Assembly: GCF_045105435.1 (NCBI RefSeq)
Contig: NZ_JBGCDL010000277.1
Span: 1-8,596, forward strand
Source: Kordia sp045105435
GTDB taxonomy: Bacteria; Bacteroidota; Bacteroidia; Flavobacteriales; Flavobacteriaceae
DNA: 8,596 nucleotides
Reading direction: 5' to 3'
The position numbers and the translations under genes were made by a program. Every line of letters starts with the position of its first letter. Position 1 is the stretch's first letter. Positions 1 through 5,025 of this stretch are shown one piece after another. The notes under the pieces were generated by a model. That model did not search any database. It was not told the DNA's origin and saw only the letters and a program-made list of their open reading frames with translations.

Positions 1-32
1 AAACTTCGTAAATTTGCAATCCAATTTTTTTA

Positions 33-548
33 ATGAGCATGATTTATAGATTCAGAGTAATATTAGATGCAGCAGAAGATGTCTTTAGAGACATTGAAAT
101 TCAGGAAGATGCGACATTCGAAGACTTCAATAATGCCATTACACAAGCATTTGGTTTTGATGGAATGGAAATGGCGTCTTTTTATGTGAGTGATGACGAA
201 TGGAATCAAGGTGAAGAAATTTCGCAATTTGATATGAGCGAAGGACAAGATTCAATCCGATTGATGAATGAAACTACTTTAGACGGTATGTTTTCAGAAG
301 ATCAAACACGGATGATTTATGTGTATGATTTTTTGAATATGTGGACGTTTTTGATTGAATTGGCAGAAATTGCCGAACCTGTAAACGGCGAATCGTACCC
401 GAATTTGTTATTTTCTCACGGAATTCTTCCAGATAGCGCGCCAGATAAGCAGTTTGAAGCAGAAAAAGATCCGTACGGAATGGACGATGACGAAGATTTG
501 GATATTAATGATTACGACAGTCTGAATTTTGATGAAAATTGGAACTAG
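33..548 (+). CDS. pRiA4b ORF-3-like (IS1096 passenger TnpR-like) family protein
   Basis: A 171-residue acidic protein. The first 100 residues (MIYRFRVILD..., then ATFEDFNNAITQAFGFD and the ASFYVSDDEWNQGEEI stretch) match my memory of the plasmid pRiA4b ORF-3-like family, which databases also name IS1096 element passenger TnpR family. These are small alpha/beta proteins of unknown biochemical role; despite the name most members sit in ordinary chromosomal locations, and no transposase is next to this one. The C-terminal 35 residues are very rich in Asp and Glu (DDDEDLDINDYD) and are probably a disordered acidic tail. The start could be the ATG at 33 or the in-frame ATG at 39 (third residue); no Shine-Dalgarno site decides it, as is usual in Bacteroidota. 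The downstream gap of 267 bases argues against an operon with the next gene. Confidence 0.85.
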   Translation: MSMIYRFRVILDAAEDVFRDIEIQEDATFEDFNNAITQAFGFDGMEMASFYVSDDEWNQGEEISQFDMSEGQDSIRLMNETTLDGMFSEDQTRMIYVYDFLNMWTFLIELAEIAEPVNGESYPNLLFSHGILPDSAPDKQFEAEKDPYGMDDDEDLDINDYDSLNFDENWN

Positions 549-567
549 CTTCGACAGGCTCAGCTAG
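545..567. repeat. Short inverted repeat over the end of the first gene
   Basis: CTAGCT (545-550) and AGCTAG (562-567) are perfect inverted arms around an 11-base loop, overlapping the stop codon of the first gene. The inside reads TTCGACAGGCTCAG, a motif I remember as common in flavobacterial intergenic regions. No T-run follows, so it is not a standard intrinsic terminator, though it could protect or end the mRNA. A weaker hairpin, GGTAA/TTACC, follows at about 576-591. Confidence 0.45.
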
Positions 568-622
568 CTTAAATTGGTAAGTTTTATTACCTAAGTTTAA
601 TAATCATAGTTAACTAGTTTTT

Positions 623-725
623 GGGCGTTCCCACTTTTTAAGTTGCGTCCGCACTAAAAAATGGTCAGGCTCTCGGCAGTCGCTCTCAAAAGAGGAGCTT
701 CAACAAAGCCTCCATCCTTAACGCG
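623..725. repeat. Flavobacterial-type dispersed intergenic repeat (GGGCGTT...CCTTAACGCG)
   Basis: This noncoding stretch begins GGGCGTTCCC and ends ATCCTTAACGCG, with GGTCAGGCTCTCGGC in the middle. I recognise this layout from intergenic repeats of many Flavobacteriia, where versions such as GGGCGTT...GGTCGGGCT...ATCCCTAACGCG recur; the copy here looks diverged. The sequence shows a strong stem: 631-640 pairs with 655-664 with one mismatch, and the pairing continues inward (TGCG with CGCA, with bulges) to a tiny loop. A second hairpin, GCTCTC/GAGGAGC with one bulge and an AAAA loop, lies at about 682-699. The function of these elements is unknown. The rest of the 549-815 gap shows no gene. 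Confidence 0.6.
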
Positions 726-815
726 AAAGTACCTTGCGAAAATGAAAGTGACAATTGAACACATCCCACGAAAGTGAAATAACAACAAACAAAATAAAAA
801 AATTACACCTTAATA

Positions 816-1874
816 ATGATCAATTTATACAGCGCACAAGTAGATTCCTTATCCATTCACAAAGTTGGGAATAAAAGCAGAAACGAAAATGTATTTCTTT
901 CATCAGAACCGTATCAATTAACGGATGAAATTACACCATTATTAAAAGAATACTTTTTTAAACCGTTTAGAGAAAAGGAAGAAAATTACTTTCAATTCAC
1001 GAATGAAGTTGATTTAGAGTTCAATCAATTGTACGCTATTGTAACTGCTATTTTTAACGATTCGGCAACGGTTCATGAGAATTCAAAGAAGATTGCTTCG
1101 TTACTTTTTGAGCAATCGCAACATCCGCACATTAAAAGTGGTGAAGTGTATGTTGGCTATTTTGAAAATGTGGTGATTGATAATGAAAAAGTAGATGCTG
1201 TCGGGATTTTTAAATCAGAGATTAAAAACGATTTCCTTCAGTTTGAAGAAAAAGAAAACAATTTAGAGGTGTTATTCCAACAAGGAGTTTCGTTGAATAA
1301 ATTGGATAAAGGTTGTATTATTTTTAATGTAAAAAAGGAAGAAGGTTATAAAATTCTTTCTGTGGACAGTAATAAGTATGATACTAAATATTGGTTGGAT
1401 CATTTTTTAGGTGTGGACGCGTTTGCTGATGAAAACTTTTACACGAAAAAATACTTAAAGTTCTGTCAAAACTTCGCTAAAGATGTTGTTTTCCCAGCGG
1501 AAGACAAGAAAGAAGAAGTAATGTTTATGAACCGTGCGGTGAATCATTTCGCAAAAAATGATACGTTTCAAGAGACTGAGTTTTTAAATGATGTGATTGA
1601 AAATCCAGATTTAATTCCAGAGTTTAAGCATTATAAAGTTGAGAAAGGTCCAAAATATAGTATTGAAGATGTTTCTGAGTTTCCAATTGCAAACAAAGCG
1701 GTTTCTTCTGCCAGAAAAAGTATCAAGAATACGATTAGCTTAGACACGAATATTCAGATTAAAATGGATTTCATTAATCCTGAATCTGCCGAGAAGTTTG
1801 TAGAAAAAGGTTGGGATGAAGAAAAGCAAATGTATTATTACTTGGTTTATTTTAATAAAGAACAAAAAGCATAA
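816..1874 (+). CDS. Nucleoid-associated protein, NdpA/YejK family
   Basis: A 352-residue soluble protein, close to the usual length of the 37-kDa nucleoid-associated family (E. coli YejK is about 335 residues). It opens with the family pattern of a beta strand and a conserved HKVGNK-like stretch (SLSIHKVGNKSRNENVFLSS), followed by the helix LLKEYFFKPF. The middle includes EVYVGYFENV and the acidic run around GIFKSEIK, and the C-terminal part ends in an FVEKGWDEEKQMYYYLVYFN segment. Family members bind the nucleoid; the mechanism is poorly known. In Bacteroidota this is an ordinary chromosomal gene. The start is the ATG after an A-rich leader with no Shine-Dalgarno site. Transcription probably ends in the hairpin element that begins 5 bases after the stop codon, convergent with the peptide gene on the other strand. 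Confidence 0.88.
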   Translation: MINLYSAQVDSLSIHKVGNKSRNENVFLSSEPYQLTDEITPLLKEYFFKPFREKEENYFQFTNEVDLEFNQLYAIVTAIFNDSATVHENSKKIASLLFEQSQHPHIKSGEVYVGYFENVVIDNEKVDAVGIFKSEIKNDFLQFEEKENNLEVLFQQGVSLNKLDKGCIIFNVKKEEGYKILSVDSNKYDTKYWLDHFLGVDAFADENFYTKKYLKFCQNFAKDVVFPAEDKKEEVMFMNRAVNHFAKNDTFQETEFLNDVIENPDLIPEFKHYKVEKGPKYSIEDVSEFPIANKAVSSARKSIKNTISLDTNIQIKMDFINPESAEKFVEKGWDEEKQMYYYLVYFNKEQKA

Positions 1875-1878
1875 ATTA

Positions 1879-2015
1879 AAAAAGCCTGTCTAAAAAGTTT
1901 TAAAAGTCGTCATTCTGGACTTGATCCAGAATCCCATAAAGCTGATTTTCAACTGTGATGCGAAACCGAATTAAGTTCGGTTTGACAAAATTATAACTTT
2001 TTAGACAGCCTTTTT
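1879..2015. terminator. Compound three-stem repeat acting as bidirectional terminator
   Basis: The outer arms AAAAAGCCTGTCTAAAAAG... (1879-1899) and ...CTTTTTAGACAGGC-like (1995-2015) pair over 21 bp with a single mismatch. Inside are two perfect 8-bp hairpins: ATTCTGGA/TCCAGAAT (1912-1919 with 1925-1932, loop CTTGA) and AAACCGAA/TTCGGTTT (1963-1970 with 1976-1983, loop TTAAG). The fold is a three-way junction or cloverleaf. The plus strand ends in a T-run (2011-2022) and the minus strand also ends in six T, so it can end transcription from both the nucleoid-protein gene and the convergent precursor gene. The inner sequence (GTCATTCTGGACTTGATCC) resembles a family of dispersed elements that I remember from flavobacterial genomes, so this is probably a repeat as well as a terminator. 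Confidence 0.7.
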
Positions 2016-2060
2016 ATTTTTTAAAAATGATCTACTAAATAAGTAGCTAAATAGCAATTG

Positions 2061-2234
2061 CTATTGCCCTAGTAAACACTTGGTTAAATCGCATGTATTA
2101 CACATAAATTCATCCGCCGTATTACATCTACTATAGCGAGAAGTTACAGTGCCGCCGCCATATAGTTGTTCGCTACTGAGTTTAGAAATTGATTCTTTGT
2201 TAAGGCTAAATTTTTTTAATTTTTTTTTCTTCAT
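2061..2234 (-). CDS. Class I lanthipeptide-like precursor peptide
   Basis: A 57-residue peptide. The leader MKKKKLKKFSLNKESIS continues to a GG at residues 26-27 and fits the Bacteroidota class I lanthipeptide leader pattern: Lys-rich start, then L-x-L-x-K-x-[ST]-I-x-x-L. The core (28-57) has seven Ser/Thr (29, 31, 32, 35, 39, 47, 51) and four Cys (37, 45, 48, 53), enough for up to four thioether rings; it includes MCNTCDLTKC. The reading frame is open upstream by another 11 codons to an ATG at 2267, but the ATG at 2234 is chosen because it starts exactly at the family leader and lines up with the start of the second precursor in the shared upstream module. No LanB, LanC or protease is visible nearby. 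Product activity and ring pattern cannot be read from the sequence. A double-glycine-exported or disulfide peptide is the alternative. Confidence 0.75.
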   Translation of the reverse strand: MKKKKLKKFSLNKESISKLSSEQLYGGGTVTSRYSRCNTADEFMCNTCDLTKCLLGQ

Positions 2235-2301
2235 AACGATATAATTTACTTTGCCTACTCTATTCAAATTGAGGTTTTTCGGCTGCTACCTTTGTCACAT
2301 T

Positions 2302-2330
2302 TAAAATTAGATAGAAATTTTATTTTACAA
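2302..2330 (-). promoter_or_regulatory. Bacteroidota-type promoter of the lanthipeptide-like gene
   Basis: On the minus strand TTG (2330-2328) is followed after 18 bases by TAATTTTA (2309-2302), a 7/8 match to the Bacteroidota -7 box TAnnTTTG; the spacing is inside the known 17-23 range. The second precursor has the same arrangement at the matching alignment position, which is the main support. Transcription would start near 2296, giving a leader RNA of about 60 bases. Confidence 0.5.
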
Positions 2331-2347
2331 TTTGTTTTGGTAGTAGA

Positions 2348-2383
2348 ATTGGTGCAATTGTACCCTTTAGGACACTATTTAAC
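2348..2383 (-). promoter_or_regulatory. Conserved 36-bp putative activator site, copy A
   Basis: This block, reading ATTGGTGCAATTGTACC at its start and ending GACACTATTTAAC in plus orientation, is identical at 30 of 36 positions to 3940-3975. It sits about 18 bases upstream of the -33 element, and the 18 bases between are poorly conserved, as expected for a protein-binding site that recruits polymerase. The regulator is not in the window. Confidence 0.45.
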
Positions 2384-2412
2384 TTGTATTTTATGATATG
2401 CAAACACTTTTT

Positions 2413-3462
2413 CTATCTATTTACATTTTCATAGTTTCTTCGCACAAAGTGCAATGCTTGGTATAACAGATCGCCCATGGTACTTAGTTTTTTGAAGTTT
2501 ATATCTTTTGTGACTTCAAAAACTCTTTGTGTCAATGCCGCCACATTTTCTTTGGTAGATAAGGTATCTTTCTGCATGCACACTAATAGTTCTTGAATAC
2601 GACTTTCCGAACTCAGCATTCGTTTTGCAATGATGGAACGTTCTTCCGCTTTGTATTGTTCTATGGAATCTCCTTGCAGTTTTTCGCCAACCAATTGCAC
2701 CATTTTATTGTTTTCTTTAAAAAACTGTGGCAAGTACACTCTAAATTTTCCTTCGTAGCATTGTTGATCAAAGTCAATTGGGCGAATTTTAAAAATTACA
2801 TTGTCAAAATCGTGCGTTGGTACAATTACATAATTATAGGAACGCATATCTCCTAACAAGCGAATCATACAACGTTCGTTAAACTTTACAAATTCTTTTG
2901 CAATTTGTGCTTTCTCGGAAGTAGTACAATCTTCAAGCATGTTTTCAATAAAAACATCGCCTGGAATTCCTGCAATATGTTCTTCAATGAGTGTGTTTTT
3001 GTAGACTAAAAAATTGAGGTTATTTGGTGATAAAATGTGTTCCAGTTCTAAACCGTAAATTCGAGAAGCATCCGCTGTTTTTACATAAAAATATGTGTAA
3101 TTGTCATTTAATATGTTTCGTATTTTTATTCGAAATGGTTTTGAGTTTCCAAACGTACAATAATCAATTGCATCTACATTTAGGTATTGAATAATGTCTT
3201 CATTTCCATCTGAATGTAAAATTGAGTATACTTTTTTTAAGCTCAGATCAATTTCTTGTCGTTCAAATTCGTTGTAATACGCTCGCACCCAAAGTGTATC
3301 ATTTTCATCTGCATCGTAAACTACAATAGAACCTTGAAATCGTAATAAATCGTCATAAAATATTGGAATTTTTATGGTTCTACGGTGTTCAGAAAGGTAT
3401 TCGTTAAATAATGTATTTACGGGAAATGCAGGTTTCTTTTTTGATATGATTGGTTCTTCCAT
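2413..3462 (-). CDS. Conserved protein with kinase-like fold motifs, function unknown
   Basis: I know of no function for this protein, though it has the feel of a strongly conserved flavobacterial family. Numbering from a possible TTG start at 3492 (359 residues), the sequence has a strand with Lys138 (YFYVKTADAS), a following helix with Glu149/Glu151 (YGLELEHIL), a hinge-like LIEEHIAGIPG (168-178), GDMRSYN with Asp215 and Asn220 (the D-x4-N spacing of aminoglycoside/choline kinases and PI3-kinases), and IDFDQ with Asp240 and Asp242. Together these fit a kinase-like N-lobe and C-lobe. The HGD or HRD His is replaced by Leu. No signal peptide or membrane segment is seen. I prefer the ATG at 3462 (349 residues): a TAAATTTG box, a perfect -7 match, overlaps the TTG codon (3497-3490), so transcription may begin just after it. 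It lies between the two precursor genes on the same strand; whether it serves them is not shown. Confidence 0.7.
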   Translation of the reverse strand: MEEPIISKKKPAFPVNTLFNEYLSEHRRTIKIPIFYDDLLRFQGSIVVYDADENDTLWVRAYYNEFERQEIDLSLKKVYSILHSDGNEDIIQYLNVDAIDYCTFGNSKPFRIKIRNILNDNYTYFYVKTADASRIYGLELEHILSPNNLNFLVYKNTLIEEHIAGIPGDVFIENMLEDCTTSEKAQIAKEFVKFNERCMIRLLGDMRSYNYVIVPTHDFDNVIFKIRPIDFDQQCYEGKFRVYLPQFFKENNKMVQLVGEKLQGDSIEQYKAEERSIIAKRMLSSESRIQELLVCMQKDTLSTKENVAALTQRVFEVTKDINFKKLSTMGDLLYQALHFVRRNYENVNR

Positions 3463-3571
3463 TGACGGATTGTATTTTATTTTGGTATTCAAATTTAAAA
3501 ATACATCATCTAGTTCTAAAACTGCTTATTATTATTCAAGTATTTCAATAAAGGATAAAAAGCATAAATTG

Positions 3572-3606
3572 AAAAGCCTTTACTGTTACAATAAAGGCTT
3601 TTTTTT
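3572..3606. terminator. Intrinsic terminator after the second precursor gene
   Basis: AAAAGCCTTTA (3572-3582) and TAAAGGCTTTT (3592-3602) form a perfect 11-bp stem with a 9-base loop. On the minus strand it follows the precursor stop codon by about 27 bases and ends in a short T-run (TTTTCAATTT). The plus strand has a longer T-run. It separates the precursor from the kinase-like gene downstream, so these are probably distinct transcripts or linked only by read-through. Confidence 0.7.
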
Positions 3607-3629
3607 AATTATAATTTCATTGTTACGGT

Positions 3630-3824
3630 TTAATCTCCATTGTTAATTGCAATCAAACATTCTCTTCGCGATTGATCGACGACACAGTATCCGTTTCCGA
3701 TGTACCATCCGTCACAAGTATTACAATCTGCCTCAGATACACCACCATTACCTCCTGTAATGTTTATCTGTTCTTTCTTATTTAATTCTGAAACTCCTTT
3801 AATTCCTAAAATGTTTTTTAACAT
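3630..3824 (-). CDS. Double-glycine leader peptide precursor (bacteriocin-like)
   Basis: A 64-residue peptide. The leader MLKNILGIKGVSELNKKEQ continues to INITGG, with Gly-Gly at 24-25, and matches the ComC-like leaders of Bacteroidota bacteriocin-type precursors (hydrophobic start, ELxKKEQ, I.GG), which are normally cut by a C39 peptidase-transporter. The core (26-64) is Gly-rich with four Cys (34, 37, 47, 56) and only three Ser/Thr (30, 36, 52); it contains DCNTCDGWYIGNGYC. With so few Ser/Thr, disulfides or another Cys-based modification are as likely as lanthionines. A start two codons earlier (ATG at 3830) exists, but the ATG at 3824 fits the family leader and aligns exactly with the start of the first precursor in the shared upstream module. 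No C39 peptidase or modification enzyme is in the window. Confidence 0.72.
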   Translation of the reverse strand: MLKNILGIKGVSELNKKEQINITGGNGGVSEADCNTCDGWYIGNGYCVVDQSRRECLIAINNGD

Positions 3825-3893
3825 AATCATATAATTTTAATTTGCCTACTCTGTTTACAGATCGGTTTTTCAGCTTCCACCTTTTTCATAATT

Positions 3894-3922
3894 CTAAAGT
3901 AATGTGGAATTATAACCTACAA
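3894..3922 (-). promoter_or_regulatory. Bacteroidota-type promoter of the double-glycine precursor gene
   Basis: On the minus strand TTG (3922-3920) is followed after exactly 18 bases by TACTTTAG (3901-3894), a 7/8 match to TAnnTTTG. Copy A has the same boxes and the same 18-base spacer although the spacer sequence differs, which supports real selection on both boxes. The RNA leader would be about 60-65 bases. Confidence 0.5.
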
Positions 3923-3939
3923 CTTATTTCATGCTGTCA

Positions 3940-3975
3940 ATTGGTACATTTGTATACATTAGTACACTATTTAAC
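3940..3975 (-). promoter_or_regulatory. Conserved 36-bp putative activator site, copy B
   Basis: The block is 30/36 identical to 2348-2383. Here it also shows internal order: the minus strand reads TGTACTAATGTATAC then AAATGTACC, in which AATGTA occurs twice at a 10-base step, about one helical turn. That suits a dimeric activator such as a response regulator, but the repeat is weaker in copy A. Confidence 0.45.
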
Positions 3976-4010
3976 AAACGCTATGGAGATTACACGAGTA
4001 TCAGAAAATG

Positions 4011-4041
4011 TTCTTTTTAAAAAAGCTTTCCGTATATTTTG
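4011..4041 (+). promoter_or_regulatory. Weak candidate promoter of the ABC transporter operon
   Basis: TTC (4011-4013), 19 bases, then TATATTTT followed by G (4033-4041) resembles the Bacteroidota promoter with one mismatch in each box. It lies about 58 bases before the ATPase start. The rest of 3976-4098 shows no gene; an open frame there is not supported. Confidence 0.3.
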
Positions 4042-4098
4042 TAACAATTTCAAAAATGAGTCGTCAAGTATATATCAATCAAAAAAAACTGAATTACA

Positions 4099-5007
4099 TT
4101 GGAAACTATTCTCTCATTACAAAATCTGAGTAAAAATTACAAAAATGTCAAAGCAGTACAAAACTTATCATTTACCATAGAAAAAGGGAATGTTTACGGT
4201 ATTTTAGGACCAAACGGAAGTGGAAAATCTACTACGTTAGGAATGGTGTTAAATGTTGTAAACAAAACTTCTGGAAATTTTCACTGGTTTAATGGTGATG
4301 TTGCTGTACACGATGCTTTAAAACGTGTTGGTGCTATTATTGAACGACCAAATTTTTACCCGTACATGACCGCTTATGACAATTTAAAGCTGGTTTGTAA
4401 AATTAAAAATGTATCTAAAGACAAAATTCAAGAAAAGCTACAACTGGTAGGACTTATAGATCGAAAAGATAGCAAGTTTAAAACCTTTTCTTTAGGAATG
4501 AAACAACGTTTGGCTATTGCTTCTGCGTTGCTAAACGATCCTGAAATTTTAATTTTAGATGAACCTACTAACGGATTGGATCCGCAAGGAATTCACCAAA
4601 TTAGAGAGATTATTAAAGATATTGCGACGCAAGGAACCACCATTTTATTGGCTTCTCACCTGTTGGATGAAGTTGAAAAAGTATGTTCGCATGTCGTTAT
4701 TCTGCGAAAAGGAGAAAAAATTTATTCGGGTCGCGTGGATGAAATGGTGGCAAGTCAAGGATTTTTTGAGTTAAAAACCGATACTGATAAAGAAGTGGAA
4801 TTACTGAGTATTTTAGAACAACATGCTTCTTTTGGAACGATCAAAAAAGAAGATGGATTGATCACTGCTTTCCTAACAGCGCCTTTAAACGCAGCCGATT
4901 TCAATCAAACCATGTTTGACAAAGGTATTGTGTTATCGCACTTAGTAAATAGAAAAGAAAGCTTGGAAGAGCAATTCTTAATGCTTACTGAAAATGAATC
5001 TAATTAA
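4099..5007 (+). CDS. ABC transporter ATP-binding protein, BcrA/LanF (bacitracin/lantibiotic immunity) type
   Basis: A 302-residue ATPase. Visible motifs are Walker A GPNGSGKST (37-45), the signature SLGMKQR (131-137), Walker B ILILDEP (150-156), the D-loop NGLD (158-161) and the switch His in LLASH (187). The Q-loop position reads GAIIERPNFYPYMTAYDNL with Glu82 instead of Gln. This E-loop and the FYPYxTAxxNL stretch are typical of BcrA-like and LanF immunity ATPases, which with a six-helix permease remove peptide antibiotics from the membrane. Residues 220-302 form the usual C-terminal extension. The start is TTG at 4099: a TGA stop lies two codons upstream and the first in-frame Met is beyond Walker A, so no ATG can serve. 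The permease follows 18 bases after the stop codon in one operon. It faces away from the double-glycine precursor, suggesting self-protection or export; a general drug or nutrient transporter is the alternative. Confidence 0.9.
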   Translation: METILSLQNLSKNYKNVKAVQNLSFTIEKGNVYGILGPNGSGKSTTLGMVLNVVNKTSGNFHWFNGDVAVHDALKRVGAIIERPNFYPYMTAYDNLKLVCKIKNVSKDKIQEKLQLVGLIDRKDSKFKTFSLGMKQRLAIASALLNDPEILILDEPTNGLDPQGIHQIREIIKDIATQGTTILLASHLLDEVEKVCSHVVILRKGEKIYSGRVDEMVASQGFFELKTDTDKEVELLSILEQHASFGTIKKEDGLITAFLTAPLNAADFNQTMFDKGIVLSHLVNRKESLEEQFLMLTENESN

Positions 5008-5025
5008 TTTTATCCAACAACGACT

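Larger units (their letters stand above)
2232..2383 (-). repeat. Precursor upstream module, copy A
   Basis: These 152 bases, from the start codon of the first precursor outward, align nearly without gaps with the 154 bases before the second precursor (3822-3975). Blocks shared almost exactly include the start-codon region (CATAA..ATATAATTT), TTTGCCTACTCT (2250-2261 in plus orientation), GGTTTTTC.GCT.C.ACC (2273-2290), and the far block at 2348-2383. The similarity stops at CTATTTAAC and does not continue into the coding sequences, whose leaders differ. This is a duplicated control region rather than a whole-gene duplication that is still recognisable. Confidence 0.75.
3822..3975 (-). repeat. 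Precursor upstream module, copy B
   Basis: This is the partner of 2232-2383: 154 bases aligning almost without gaps, from the start codon to CTATTTAAC. It includes TTTGCCTACTCT (3841-3852), GGTTTTTCAGCTTCCACC (3864-3881, 15/18 identical to copy A), the promoter at 3894-3922 and the far block at 3940-3975. It lies in the divergent gap between the precursor and the ABC transporter, so a regulator bound here could in principle influence both. Confidence 0.75.

Noticed and set aside
63..248. Open minus-strand frame inside the first gene
   Set aside because: Antisense to a recognisable protein family; the translation is Cys/Phe-rich and shows no domain.
33..548. Mobile element suggested by the family name IS1096 passenger
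   Set aside because: No transposase or terminal inverted repeats are seen; the name is historical and most relatives are ordinary chromosomal genes.
2050..2065. Perfect 16-bp palindrome AATAGCAATTGCTATT over the first precursor stop codon
   Set aside because: Possibly a weak hairpin or a binding site, but AT-rich, without a T-run and lacking a counterpart at the second precursor; too little to call.
2593..2856. Open plus-strand frame opposite the kinase-like gene
   Set aside because: It lies wholly antisense to a long well-formed coding sequence and its translation looks like low-complexity shadow sequence.
3374..3646. Open plus-strand frame spanning the start of the kinase-like gene and the terminator
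   Set aside because: It crosses a perfect terminator hairpin and overlaps coding sequence at both ends; no family is recognised.
3842..4129. Open plus-strand frame over the divergent control region and ATPase start
   Set aside because: It covers the conserved upstream module, whose base conservation with copy A does not keep this frame, and it runs into the ATPase in another frame.
4559..4774. Open plus-strand frame inside the ABC ATPase
   Set aside because: An out-of-frame shadow beginning within the Walker B codons.
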